64,000 bases of DNA, taken from assembly GCA_964494735.1 (NCBI GenBank), contig CAZBSD010000003.1, forward strand, positions 66,284-130,283, read 5' to 3'. The notes beneath the pieces were generated by a model. That model had not been told where the DNA came from, did no database searches, and saw only the letters and a program-made list of their open reading frames with translations. The DNA comes from PHAA01 sp964494735. GTDB lineage: Bacteria; Bacillota; Syntrophomonadia; Syntrophomonadales; Syntrophomonadaceae. Of the stretch, positions 45,205-54,104 are shown piece by piece. The position numbers and the translations under genes are program-made. The number at the start of each line of letters is the position of its first letter. The stretch's first letter is position 1.

Positions 45205-45479
45205 AGTCGATAAAATAAACCGATGAGCAAGAGAAGTAGGTTAGGGGAAGTATTTCAGAGAGCCGCCGGTTGGTGTGAATGCGGTAATACGGAGCTGACT
45301 GAATGGACTTGCGAGGGCGGCTCGAAACTTTGCAGGAGTAGACGCCGACGGGAACCCTGTCCGTTACCAGTGGGGTGCGCATGTTGGTGCGTAAAGCGAG
45401 GGGGCGGCTATGTCGTCAATTTAGGTGGTACCGCAGAAGCTTTGGCTTTTGTCCTTTGTTAGGGACAAAAGCTTTTTTT
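45205..45479 (+). ncRNA. Tryptophan T-box leader (riboswitch)
   Basis: A T-box leader that reads uncharged tRNA. Stem I elements GAGCAAGAGAAGTAGG and AGAGAGCCGCCGGTTGGTG are present. The specifier region CTGAATGGACTTG offers the tryptophan codon TGG. The antiterminator T-box is GGTGGTACCGC at 45424-45434. A strong terminator GCTTTTGTCC / GGACAAAAGC with seven T follows (45445-45479). When tryptophan is short, uncharged tRNA-Trp would allow read-through into the trp genes. All parts look intact although the first trp genes downstream are broken. Confidence 0.9.
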
Positions 45480-45529
45480 ATGGCCTGAAGTGGGGCCATG
45501 GTTGGATTGTAAAGAAAAGAGGATTGAAA

Positions 45530-45706
45530 ATGATCAGACCGGACAGTAACACCATTATGGAACTGGCCCAGCAATACAGCGTTATCCCTATCTGCCGTTA
45601 TGATTTCAACGGTTTACAGTTTCACCCCGAATCGATTCTCACTCCCGATGGCGAGATCATCGTAAACAATTTTTTGCGAATTCAAGGAGGCATAGACAAT
45701 GATTAG
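45530..45706 (+). pseudogene. trpE'-'trpG chimera left by internal deletion
   Basis: A 58-codon open frame. The first 22 or so codons (MIRPDSNTIMELAQQYSVIP) are the start of anthranilate synthase component I (TrpE). The rest (GLQFHPESILTPDGEIIVNN) is the end of the glutamine amidotransferase component II (TrpG). About 430 residues of TrpE and most of TrpG are missing, with the frame kept across the join. It cannot make anthranilate. It sits directly behind the T-box and overlaps the trpD remnant by 8 bases. Confidence 0.85.
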
Positions 45707-46041
45707 AAAAGCGATACAGGAAGTGATCAGCGGCAAAGAACTGGATCTGGAGACTCTGGCCGGGCCTTGGGCTGTTGGACGCATATGTCCCTGGTTGCGG
45801 CGGGGGCAGCGGAGCCACTTTTGATCGCACCATTATCCCCCCGCTATGCCGGCCCTTTTTCCTGGCGGGTGGGTTGGATCTGAGCAATATTTTCATTGCT
45901 ATAGAGGAATGCCGCCCCTACGCCATAGATTTGAGCAGCGGAGTGGAAACCAGGGGAAAAAAGGATCCGTCCAAAATTGAACAGGTGGTAGCTCTGGCGA
46001 GAAGGGCCGCCACCCAGAAAGGAGTGGCGTTTCATGCCTAA
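45699..46041 (+). pseudogene. trpD'-'trpF chimera left by internal deletion
   Basis: It begins as anthranilate phosphoribosyltransferase (MIRKAIQEVISGKELDLE), then changes to the C-terminal part of phosphoribosylanthranilate isomerase: LLDAYVPGCGGGSGATFDRT, FFLAGGLDLSNIFIAIEECR and AIDLSSGVETRGKKDPSKIE. The join is out of frame, so translation from the trpD start stops at 45824. All of trpC and most of trpD and trpF are missing. The TrpF tail overlaps the trpB start by 8 bases, as in an intact operon. Confidence 0.85.
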
Positions 46042-47218
46042 AGGCAGATTCGGACCCTACGGGGGACAGTATATTCCCGAAACCTTGATGAACTCCATAA
46101 TAGAGTTGGAAAGAGCCTATGAACATTATAAATCTGACCCCGCCTTCCAGAAGGAACTGGATCAATTGCTGCGCCAATATGCCGGCCGGCCTTCATTGCT
46201 GTATCATGCCGCTAAAATGTCACGTGACCTGGGGGGAGCCAAGATATATCTTAAGCGGGAAGATTTGAACCACACTGGCTCCCATAAGATCAACAATGTA
46301 TTGGGCCAGGTGCTGTTAGCCAGGAAAATGGGCAAGAGCCGGATTATCGCCGAGACCGGCGCCGGGCAGCACGGGGTGGCCACCGCCACCGCCGCCGCGC
46401 TGATGAACATGGAGTGCGAAATATTTATGGGCCAGGAAGATACCCAGCGCCAGGCTTTAAACGTCTTCCGGATGGAACTCTTGGGGGCCAGGGTGAATGT
46501 AGTGAAAAGCGGCACCCAGACTTTAAAAGACGCAGTCAACGAGACTTTCCGCGATTGGACCACCCGGATGGATGATACCTTCTATGTGCTGGGCTCGGTC
46601 ATGGGCCCGCACCCCTATCCCACCATGGTCCGGGATTTCCAAAAAATCATTGGCGCCGAAATCAAGGTCCAACTGCAGGAAATAGAAGGACGGCTGCCTG
46701 ATGCGGTCATAGCCTGCGTAGGTGGAGGCAGTAATGCCATGGGAGCCTTTTTCGAATTTATTGACCATCCGGACGTAAAATTGATCGGTTGTGAAGCAGC
46801 CGGGCTGGGGGTGGATAACCCCCGCAACGCGGCCACGCTGGCCAACGGCAGCGTAGGGATCTTCCATGGCATGAAGTCATATTTCTGCCAGGACCAATTC
46901 GGGCAAATAGCGCCGGTTTACTCCATCTCGGCCGGTCTGGACTATCCCGGAATTGGCCCCGAGCACGCTCTCCTGGCCGATAGCGGCCGGGCACAATATG
47001 TACCTATCACCGATGCGGAAGCGGTCGCGGCTTTCGAATACCTATCCCGCACCGAAGGAATAATCCCGGCCATCGAAAGCGCCCACGCGGTAGCCTATGC
47101 TTGTAAGCTGGCCCCGACCATGGGCAAGGAGCAAATCATGGTGATCAACATTTCCGGCCGCGGGGATAAAGATGTGGCCGCTATAGCCAGATACCGGGGG
47201 GTGGAAATCCATGAATAG
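46034..47218 (+). CDS. trpB: Tryptophan synthase beta subunit
   Basis: A 394-residue PLP enzyme that condenses indole with serine. Lys85 in NHTGSHKINN is the PLP lysine, GGGSNAMG holds the phosphate and AETGAGQHGVATATA is the catalytic-loop region. Full length and intact. Its start overlaps the trpF remnant and its end overlaps trpA by 8 bases, so translational coupling is conserved although the upstream partners are broken. Confidence 0.96.
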   Translation: MPKGRFGPYGGQYIPETLMNSIIELERAYEHYKSDPAFQKELDQLLRQYAGRPSLLYHAAKMSRDLGGAKIYLKREDLNHTGSHKINNVLGQVLLARKMGKSRIIAETGAGQHGVATATAAALMNMECEIFMGQEDTQRQALNVFRMELLGARVNVVKSGTQTLKDAVNETFRDWTTRMDDTFYVLGSVMGPHPYPTMVRDFQKIIGAEIKVQLQEIEGRLPDAVIACVGGGSNAMGAFFEFIDHPDVKLIGCEAAGLGVDNPRNAATLANGSVGIFHGMKSYFCQDQFGQIAPVYSISAGLDYPGIGPEHALLADSGRAQYVPITDAEAVAAFEYLSRTEGIIPAIESAHAVAYACKLAPTMGKEQIMVINISGRGDKDVAAIARYRGVEIHE

Positions 47219-47996
47219 GTTGAACCGGGTTTTTAGCCAGGGCAAAGCTTTTATTCCCTTTATAACTGCCGGGGATCCCAACCTGGAGGTTACCCAACGC
47301 TTGATTCCGGCCATGGCCGCAGCCGGGGCTGACCTGATTGAAATCGGCATCCCCTTCTCCGATCCAGTGGCGGAAGGAGTGGTTATCGAACAGGCCAGCA
47401 CTCGGGCCCTGTTGGCGAGTGCTACCACTGAAAAAATATTTAGGGTGGTGGAACAAGCCAGAAAAGAAACCGACGTTCCCCTGGCATTCATGACCTATTC
47501 CAATCCGGTCCTCGCCTGCGGACCCGAACGGTTCATGCGGCAGTCGGCTCAATGCGGTGTTGACGCCATCATCATCCCCGACCTGCCTTTTGAGGAAAAA
47601 GGCGAATTCCAGGATGTTGCCCAACGCCATGGCATCGCCCTGATTTCTCTGATCGCTCCTACTTCTCGGGACCGGATAAATAATATCGCCGCCCAAGCTG
47701 AGGGATTTGTGTATTGTGTTTCATCCCTGGGGGTAACCGGGGTCCGCCAGGAAATCACCACTGATATTGCGGAAATGGTCAGGCTGGTCAAAAGCGTTCG
47801 GGATATTCCCTGTGCGATAGGTTTTGGCATCTCTACCGAAGATCAGGCTCGGGCTATGGCCACCCATGGGGACGGGGTGATTGTAGGCAGCGCGATCGTC
47901 AAGTTGGCGGAACAATATGGGCCAGAATGCATAGAACCCATTTGCCGTTATGTACGGCAGATGAAGGCTGCTCTCACTGAAGGAGGTCGGGTATAA
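47211..47996 (+). CDS. trpA: Tryptophan synthase alpha subunit
   Basis: A 261-residue TIM-barrel that splits indole-3-glycerol phosphate to indole. Catalytic Glu45 lies in LIEIGIPFSDP. The second catalytic acid, Asp60 in the well-studied enzyme, is Glu55 here (VAEG). The loop GVTGVRQE and phosphate site GFGISTEDQA are present. Full length. With trpC and trpF gone, its substrate would have to come from elsewhere, or TrpB may use free indole. Confidence 0.95.
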   Translation: MNRLNRVFSQGKAFIPFITAGDPNLEVTQRLIPAMAAAGADLIEIGIPFSDPVAEGVVIEQASTRALLASATTEKIFRVVEQARKETDVPLAFMTYSNPVLACGPERFMRQSAQCGVDAIIIPDLPFEEKGEFQDVAQRHGIALISLIAPTSRDRINNIAAQAEGFVYCVSSLGVTGVRQEITTDIAEMVRLVKSVRDIPCAIGFGISTEDQARAMATHGDGVIVGSAIVKLAEQYGPECIEPICRYVRQMKAALTEGGRV

Positions 47997-48124
47997 ACGA
48001 TCCTACTCGGGCGCTTTGTGATGGAGCCCAGTCACTGGATCTGCTGCAGTTTAGGGAGTTGATGCTGGACTTACGACGCCGCATCGTTTTTGAGGGAAGA
48101 AGGGCGGAGAGGTTGTCAGGTTAG
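47993..48124 (+). pseudogene. C-terminal fragment of DAHP synthase (aroF type)
   Basis: Directly after trpA the frame reads NDPTRALCDGAQSLDLLQFR and ELMLDLRRRIVFEG. This resembles the last 35 residues of 3-deoxy-7-phosphoheptulonate synthase (P..ALSDG.QSL....F..L). The first 300 residues are absent, and no proper start codon exists (the frame starts at ATA). A GGAGGT site remains in front, as if the gene body between its ribosome site and C-terminus had been cut out. Confidence 0.65.
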
Positions 48125-48250
48125 CCAGGCCCGGCAAGGCTTGGCAACTACCCGGCAGAATCAGCCCTGACACCCACACGGGCCTGGTACTCGCTTCCGC
48201 AATCCCAAGCTGAAGGGACCCGAAGACGCTGTCCCGGTGCGCTGGCAGGG

Positions 48251-49003
48251 TTAACCGCGGTAGCGGGGTTCGTTCGGTTCCGGTTCGTATTTCCAGCCGA
48301 AATCCTCATTGTAGATCATCAGCTTGCTCATGCCCCCGTCCACCACTATGTCCTGGCCGGTGATAAAGCTGCTCTCCTCGCTGCACAGGAACATGGCCAA
48401 CCGGGCCACATCCAGGGGGCGGCCCAGTCTTTTCACCGGCTGCTGCTCGCGGTCCTCGGCACTCCATTCGGTGCCGGTCTTGTCGATCCATCCGGGGGAG
48501 ATACAGTTTACCCTAACCCGGCCGCCCAGGCTGATAGCCAGGGCATGGGTCAGCGCAGTTATGCCCCCTTTGGCGGCAGCATAGCTCTCCGTATCCGGCT
48601 GGGACATGAAGGAGCGGGTGGAGGAGATATTTACTACCGCCGCACCGTCGGTGAAATGAGGCAGAAATAGCTTGGTCAGCATATAAGGGGCTACCGTGCC
48701 GACCCGCAGCACATACATAAACTCCTCATACTCCAGTTCGGAAAGTATTCCCCACAGGCTCACCGCGGCATTGTTGATGAGGTAGTCAACTTGGCCGTAT
48801 CTGGTGATTACCTGGCTGGTGAAATCCTGCAGTACGCTTTGGTCAGCAATATCGCCGCGATAATAAAAATCACAGTAAACCGGTCCGGGCGCGATATCGA
48901 TGACCGCTACCATAGCTCCCGCCCGCGTGAACTGTTCCATCATGCACTTGCCGATACCATAGGCACCGCCGGTGATGACCACCACTTTACCCTTGAAGTT
49001 CAA
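48251..49003 (-). CDS. Short-chain dehydrogenase/reductase
   Basis: A 250-residue SDR with cofactor motif TGGAYGIGK near residues 11-19, NNAA, catalytic Ser in VVNISSTRSF and the YAAAK active-site pair. The TTG at 49003 has AGAGGGTGA before it. The acidic residue after strand 2 (VIDIAPG) favours NAD(H). The substrate is unknown. It reads away from repeat copy R3. Confidence 0.9.
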   Translation of the reverse strand: MNFKGKVVVITGGAYGIGKCMMEQFTRAGAMVAVIDIAPGPVYCDFYYRGDIADQSVLQDFTSQVITRYGQVDYLINNAAVSLWGILSELEYEEFMYVLRVGTVAPYMLTKLFLPHFTDGAAVVNISSTRSFMSQPDTESYAAAKGGITALTHALAISLGGRVRVNCISPGWIDKTGTEWSAEDREQQPVKRLGRPLDVARLAMFLCSEESSFITGQDIVVDGGMSKLMIYNEDFGWKYEPEPNEPRYRG

Positions 49004-49299
49004 GACAAATCACCCTCTGTAAAAAACTACTCCTTTCATTCGCGATGAGGAGTTCCTTTTCCTGCCGAAGATTGAAGGAACTAAGGTCGAATTTTGGCGA
49101 GCTCCCCTTTCCGCACCCCCCGGCTGGATTAGTTCCGATGCCGGCGGGGATGACTGCCAGGCCGCTGATGGTTGCGAAAGCTCCCCGCGAAAATGAAATG
49201 CACCGCCAAAAATTGTGCCTTTTTCGCCCAACATTGGTGGTGCACTTCAAAACAGACCGGGGATAGTCCAGTCCCTATGCTTCCAACAATTAAGATTAT
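49004..49299. other. Intergenic region upstream of SDR gene
   Basis: This region contains a hairpin ACTCCT/AGGAGT followed by T6 on the minus strand close to the SDR start, so it may act as a leader attenuator. I recognise no gene in it. Confidence 0.35.
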
Positions 49300-49446
49300 A
49301 GGGTGTCAAACAAGGTACATTCAGGCCGACCGTGCAATAAAAGCTTGGAGCAAGGCATTCGGAACCCCGTGATTAAGGCGTACATGAGGTACGTCGATTG
49401 AACTGGGATTCCGTATTAACGCCGCTATGGGCCTTTTTTGACGACG
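49300..49446 (+). ncRNA. Structured repeat R, copy R3 (putative RNA)
   Basis: The core hairpin is GGCGTAC-ATGAG-GTACGTC within CCCCGT / A(C)TGGG. It is followed by TTCCGTATTAACG and ends in GGGCCTTTTTTG. It lies 6 bases from the stop of the alpha-oxoamine synthase gene, on the opposite strand. Unlike R2, R4 and R5 it is not followed by an E element. Confidence 0.55.
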
Positions 49447-49452
49447 GTCTGA

Positions 49453-50745
49453 TTATTCTTTTTCCCCTTCCCCATCGCTGGCTCTGGACCTATGGGGACC
49501 GATGATCTTGAGTTCCTTGCCCACCTCTTCCAGGGCGCCGAGGGCTTTGTCCAGGTGTTCCCTGGTGTGGGCCGACATCAGGCTCATCCTGATCCGGCCC
49601 AGTTTCTTGGGAACTGCCGGGAAAGGCACCGGGTTGACATAGATGCCCATTTGGTTTAGCAGACGCGAGGCCTCCCGGACCTTGATATCGTCGCCGACTA
49701 TCACCGGGAATATGGCGGTCTGGGAATTACCGATATTAAAACCCAACGCCAGCAGATTGGCGCGGAAATATTCTATGTTCTTCCACAGGTTTTGCTGGTG
49801 CTGCGGTTCCTGCTCGATGACATCCAGAGCGGCCAACAGGGCTCCCACCACCGCCGGCGGCATGGCCGTGGAGAAGAAGAAGGAGCGGGAATAGTGGGTC
49901 AACAACTCGGTCACACAGCGGTTGGAAGCGATAAATCCCCCCACCGCGCCCAAGCCTTTGGAGAAGGTGCCCGCCACGATGTCGACCTGGCCTTCAATTC
50001 CGAAATGCTCCGGGGTGCCTTTGCCGGTTTTGCCTATCACCCCTGTGGCATGGGCTTCATCGACCATGACGTAGGCTCCGTGGCGGTGGGCTATCTCCAC
50101 TATCTGGTCCAGGGGGGCGATATCACCGTCCATCGAGTATACCCCGTCGACCACTACCAGCTTGGTCACATATTTATTCTTGACCCGTTTCAATAACGAT
50201 TCCAGCGAGTCCATATCATTATGCCGGAATGTCCTGATGTTGGTGTTCTGGCAGCCGTCGATTATACTGGCGTGGACTAATTTATCCAACACCGCCACAT
50301 CCTGCTTTTGCAGGAGGCTCAGCAGGGTGCCGGTATTGGAGCCAAAGCCAGAGGTGTAGATTATGGCCGACTCGGTTCCCTTGAACCTGGCCACCTTTTG
50401 CTCCAACTCCAGGGTGATGTCCAGGGTCCCGCCCAACATGGGGACGCTGCCCGCCCCGGCACCGTATTTCTGTAAGGCCTCGATACCAGCCTGGACCACC
50501 TTGGGGTGGGTGGTGAGGTTCAGGTAGTCGTTGGAGGCCAGATATATCATCTCCATGATCTTGCCGGTCTTGCGGTCGATCACCCGCCGCACCGGTCCAG
50601 ACGGGTCTAAGGCTACCCGGCGCCACTGGTACTGATCAAGCCGCTTGGCGTCATCGATGAATTCGCAGATCTGCCGTCCCCGCTCCATGATATCGACCCC
50701 GGGCATGTTGGCAAAATCGGCCAGGCTCAGTTTGGTGCTATCCAT
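49453..50745 (-). CDS. Alpha-oxoamine synthase family PLP enzyme (KBL/BioF-like)
   Basis: A 430-residue fold-type I PLP enzyme that condenses an amino acid with an acyl-CoA. PLP lysine is in GTFSKGLGAVGG, with VDEAHATGVIG and YASNDYLNL-type motif LASNDYLNLTTHP. It has about 40 more N-terminal residues than typical 2-amino-3-ketobutyrate CoA ligase or 8-amino-7-oxononanoate synthase. No biotin or threonine genes lie nearby, so the product (including signalling or lipid bases) is open. Confidence 0.87.
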   Translation of the reverse strand: MDSTKLSLADFANMPGVDIMERGRQICEFIDDAKRLDQYQWRRVALDPSGPVRRVIDRKTGKIMEMIYLASNDYLNLTTHPKVVQAGIEALQKYGAGAGSVPMLGGTLDITLELEQKVARFKGTESAIIYTSGFGSNTGTLLSLLQKQDVAVLDKLVHASIIDGCQNTNIRTFRHNDMDSLESLLKRVKNKYVTKLVVVDGVYSMDGDIAPLDQIVEIAHRHGAYVMVDEAHATGVIGKTGKGTPEHFGIEGQVDIVAGTFSKGLGAVGGFIASNRCVTELLTHYSRSFFFSTAMPPAVVGALLAALDVIEQEPQHQQNLWKNIEYFRANLLALGFNIGNSQTAIFPVIVGDDIKVREASRLLNQMGIYVNPVPFPAVPKKLGRIRMSLMSAHTREHLDKALGALEEVGKELKIIGPHRSRASDGEGEKE

Positions 50746-50953
50746 TTACAAATCATCCTCTCGCTTCTGGTCCCAAACCAATTATATAAGATACGGATAT
50801 GTGCCTTCTGATAAATTTATCGCATCTCATTCCCAATTATGACATAGTGGAACGCATACCACAAAACGTCCTGCTCTCTGCTAAATGGATGCCGGCTGGG
50901 TGATCGCCAACGGGCGGAGCAGAAATCCACCCGTCCCCTTTTGTAAAGCCCCC

Positions 50954-51002
50954 TTGACATTTTACGACTCCGCTATTAGAATTCAGGTAAAGCAACCTTT
51001 AC
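50954..51002 (+). promoter_or_regulatory. Promoter and operator of the XRE gene
   Basis: TTGACA (50954-50959) and TAGAAT (50977-50982) with 17-base spacing. Immediately downstream lies a perfect palindrome GTAAAG-CAAC-CTTTAC (50987-51002), covering the start site. It is a likely autorepression site for the XRE regulator. Confidence 0.7.
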
Positions 51003-51018
51003 ATCGGAGGTGGACGAT

Positions 51019-51222
51019 TTGGAAAATCGGCTGCGGGAATTGCGGGAGCAACATGGGATCACCCAGGAAGAGCTGGCCGCCCGGGTGAATGTTTCCCGCC
51101 AGACCATCATCTCATTGGAGAAGGGCAAATACAACCCGTCCATCGGTTTGGCCTACAGCCTGGCCCGGGTCTTCCAGCTGCCCATCGAGTCGGTATTCAT
51201 ATTTACAGAAGGAGAGGAGTAG
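51019..51222 (+). CDS. XRE-family small helix-turn-helix regulator
   Basis: A 67-residue Cro/CI-type DNA-binding protein consisting only of the HTH domain: RLRELREQHGITQEELAARV and SRQTIISLEKGKYNPS. The TTG at 51019 is eight bases after GGAGG; a GTG at 51010 overlaps the ribosome site and is less likely. It is followed 5 bases later by a DUF2178-like membrane protein, a common pairing. Confidence 0.92.
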   Translation: MENRLRELREQHGITQEELAARVNVSRQTIISLEKGKYNPSIGLAYSLARVFQLPIESVFIFTEGEE

Positions 51223-51227
51223 TACTG

Positions 51228-51626
51228 ATGAATTCTAAAACGCGGGGACTCCTGAAATATATCATATTGATCCTGATGTTCGGTATAGGTTTATGGCAGG
51301 CCATCGCCGTGAATAGTCCCTTCGGCTCCGGGCTGATGGGGGCAGCGGTACTGGTCTTCATCGTCACCTCGATGAAGCAGGCCCGGATCCGCCGCCTGGA
51401 GGAGCAGGGCCTGAACGTTTATGATGAGAGAGTCTGGTTCGTGGCTGGCCGGGCCGCTTATTACGCTTACGTGACCTTTGCCCTGGGCAGTGCTCTGGTG
51501 GTTCTGCTGGGCACGGTCTGGGGGCCCCAGTTGCTGGTGAATCCCTACAATCTTCTGGGGATCTGCCTAAGCATCCTGGTGCTGCTCTATGTCGGCTTCT
51601 ACTACTATTTCAACGCCCAATCATAG
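51228..51626 (+). CDS. DUF2178-like membrane protein
   Basis: A 132-residue protein with four membrane helices (about residues 10-27, 32-50, 73-95 and 105-128) and a short charged cytoplasmic loop (QARIRRLEEQG). It is of the type found beside small XRE regulators. It is co-transcribed with the XRE gene. Function unknown. Confidence 0.75.
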   Translation: MNSKTRGLLKYIILILMFGIGLWQAIAVNSPFGSGLMGAAVLVFIVTSMKQARIRRLEEQGLNVYDERVWFVAGRAAYYAYVTFALGSALVVLLGTVWGPQLLVNPYNLLGICLSILVLLYVGFYYYFNAQS

Positions 51627-51669
51627 TTTGGCATCACGCTCAACTCTCTGATCTACTGAGAGGAAGTAT

Positions 51670-52008
51670 TTAGCCGCCCGGGAACAACAGGAACGCCACC
51701 AGCATGACTACCATGCCGACCAGATAGAATATCCCCAAGGGGATCGATGCGTATACCAACAAGGCCTTTTCGTTGTGACGGGTTACGCTCCGCAATCCCA
51801 CTAAAGAGGCGCTGATGCAAGCAGCGAAGCCCAGGTACATCAGGCTGGCAAACACCGGCGCCACCCTGAAATCAGGCAGGTCGGGATTACGTGCCAAACC
51901 CGGCCAGCTGGTGCCGGCCCAAAAGAACAATGTTGCGGCGATGAACAGGCCTACTGCCCAGCGGCCCCATTTGGTCTGTGGTATAACGGTAATTCCCATC
52001 CTGCTCAC
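51670..52008 (-). CDS. Small membrane protein, three to four helices
   Basis: A 112-residue hydrophobic protein that I do not recognise. It has helices near residues 15-33, 50-70 and 84-108. It starts 2 bases before the stop region of the large upstream gene and is probably co-transcribed with it. Confidence 0.65.
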   Translation of the reverse strand: MSRMGITVIPQTKWGRWAVGLFIAATLFFWAGTSWPGLARNPDLPDFRVAPVFASLMYLGFAACISASLVGLRSVTRHNEKALLVYASIPLGIFYLVGMVVMLVAFLLFPGG

Positions 52009-52009
52009 C

Positions 52010-53881
52010 TCACGGTTTCTCGTTCAAATATATGGCATCCAGGTTGAACCAGTAGTTATGGATGTCGTTGCGTACATCCACATTTATGTCGATACTGCTG
52101 AATACCAGCAATACCGTCACTTCAGGGGTCTCCAGCTTAAGGGTCATATCCTCGACGGTGCCGGTGCGCCCAGGGGTGTCGGACAGCGGGTATTTGGCCA
52201 TGAGGCGATCGATATAGCTGTTGAGGTCCTGCTCCAGGATGATGCGGTCATCCAATCTTACCTTCACCGCGGGGATACTTTGGGGTGGTTCCATGGTCCA
52301 ATCCACCTGGTAGGTCCCCCGATTGCCCTGGACCGCAGCCGTAGCCCGGCCCTTATCAACGGCAGGACCCATCAGCACTGCCCAGCGGTAGTCACTGATA
52401 TCAATACCCTGTGAGGGCAAGTTAAGGTTGGTGCCCATGTATCCCTGCGGTCCTTTGATAGGTTCAGTTTGGGGCCAGGTCATCTCGAAACCGAGCTTGG
52501 TCCTGAACACATCTCCCTGGTTGAGATTCTTGTCGAACCAGGCTGGCACGTGGCGTTGCCCGCCCTCATTCTGAGAGCTGGCTATATAGCTGACTGCGTC
52601 GGTTATGCCCTCGCGTACCGACTGCTCTGGCGGCGTGGCAGCCGGAACCAGTTGGCCGCCCTGCAATATACCCTGGCTTACCAGCATTTTCTCCAGCCGG
52701 TTTACCTGCGCATTTAGGGGCAGGACATGTACCCCCACCACCGGCAAAACGGTGATAATGGCTACGGTGCAAATCATGGCCACTATGGCCGGATAGGCCC
52801 GGTCTTTGATAAACATCAGCAGCAATGCCGCTGCCAGGGCGACTATCCAGATGATGGCGAATGAATATTCGGCCGCTTTGAGACCCGATTTCTCCAATTG
52901 CAGCACCAGAGCCCAGGCCTCAAACACCAGGATTATCAAAGCCGCGATGGGGTATATGCGGCGGTATAGATTAGCCAGGCTGCTCCGGTTATGAGACACC
53001 AGCATGTAGAGCCAGATGCCCCCCACTGTATAGGAGGTAGCGATGCCGGACAGCTGGAAAAATGGGGCTTTCATGCCGCCCAGGATGGTGCGGCCGGCCC
53101 AGAGCAGCAGGACCACGGTCAGGGCCAGCATCACCGGGACCAGGATATACTCCAGCAAGACCTCGACGAAGCGGGGCTGGGACTGGGCCACCTCGCGCCG
53201 TTCGTCATCACGGCCGCTGCGGAAATCTGGAAAATAGCCAGCGAAGATGGTGAAGGCCAGGAAGCCGATCAGGGTGGCCAGGTACATGAAGACCTTCTCG
53301 CTCATCCCCTCCCACAGCAAGGCCTGGATAGCGCTGACTACGCCAGAGGTACCGGCCATGAGCACTCCACCATAGACCAGGGCGATAAAGAAGGCTTTAT
53401 GGGTCATGAAGAAGGAACGGGCGAAGTCCGATTTCTCAGGGGGATAGCCGGCAAAATAGATAAAGGCCAGCAATGAAACCAGTAAAGCCACCGTAACCCG
53501 GCCGGTGGCAATAGCGGATAAGATCACAAAGCGGGCTCCGGTCAGACTGGGATCGAGACCGCCGAATTGATAGAGGAGCAGGAAGGCGATGACCGCCGCT
53601 GCCACTCCCGCCAGGTTGGCATACAAGAAAGCGCGGGCGGTTCCGTAACGGCTCTGGGCATAGGTGATGGCCGCCAAGCTGAACAGGGCCCCTACCGCCA
53701 GACCCCAATGCAGGCAATTGAAGAGAAAATTATAGGCCTCCTGCTGGGGCCAGTCCATCTGGATCCTGATCATGGTCACGATGGCAAAAGCCAATGCGCA
53801 GCCGATCGCTGCCGGGAAGGTCTGGAAGGCCTGGGCCGCCCCCTTTAAAACCTCGGAGACTGACCGGATGAAACTATTCAT
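52010..53881 (-). CDS. DUF4153-type membrane protein
   Basis: A 623-residue protein. I place the start at the ATG at 53881 (MNSFIRSVSEVLKGA), which follows GGAGG by eight bases; a longer frame lacks a site. About twelve N-terminal helices form a DUF4153-like membrane core. The C-terminal 200 residues are predicted to be extracellular and beta-rich, without helices. A role in envelope stress is a guess. It resembles in part the membrane region of the HAAS protein at 33768-35123. Confidence 0.65.
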   Translation of the reverse strand: MNSFIRSVSEVLKGAAQAFQTFPAAIGCALAFAIVTMIRIQMDWPQQEAYNFLFNCLHWGLAVGALFSLAAITYAQSRYGTARAFLYANLAGVAAAVIAFLLLYQFGGLDPSLTGARFVILSAIATGRVTVALLVSLLAFIYFAGYPPEKSDFARSFFMTHKAFFIALVYGGVLMAGTSGVVSAIQALLWEGMSEKVFMYLATLIGFLAFTIFAGYFPDFRSGRDDERREVAQSQPRFVEVLLEYILVPVMLALTVVLLLWAGRTILGGMKAPFFQLSGIATSYTVGGIWLYMLVSHNRSSLANLYRRIYPIAALIILVFEAWALVLQLEKSGLKAAEYSFAIIWIVALAAALLLMFIKDRAYPAIVAMICTVAIITVLPVVGVHVLPLNAQVNRLEKMLVSQGILQGGQLVPAATPPEQSVREGITDAVSYIASSQNEGGQRHVPAWFDKNLNQGDVFRTKLGFEMTWPQTEPIKGPQGYMGTNLNLPSQGIDISDYRWAVLMGPAVDKGRATAAVQGNRGTYQVDWTMEPPQSIPAVKVRLDDRIILEQDLNSYIDRLMAKYPLSDTPGRTGTVEDMTLKLETPEVTVLLVFSSIDINVDVRNDIHNYWFNLDAIYLNEKP

Positions 53882-54104
53882 AAATCCAACCTCCTGTCTG
53901 ACGGCGATCGCCATCGGGGGGGCGACCGTCCCTCAAATTTATTGAACCTTGGTTATATTATAGTCTATACAAGGGTCGGCTGCTAAAGATGACAGGAAAC
54001 TATAGTGGAGGGGAGGCCGAGCTGAGAGAGCGAAGGATTTTTGCGAACGTCAGGAACGGTCTCAAGCCGGCTTGAAGCTGCCAGCCGGATAGCTTCACCA
54101 GCCC

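Noticed and set aside
45223..45462. 79-codon frame inside the trp leader
   Set aside because: It covers the T-box structure; codons have no coding character and the RNA features explain the sequence.
47993..48124. Third gene with non-canonical (ATA) start after trpA
   Set aside because: The frame matches only the C-terminus of DAHP synthase, so it is better read as a deletion remnant than as a gene with ATA initiation.
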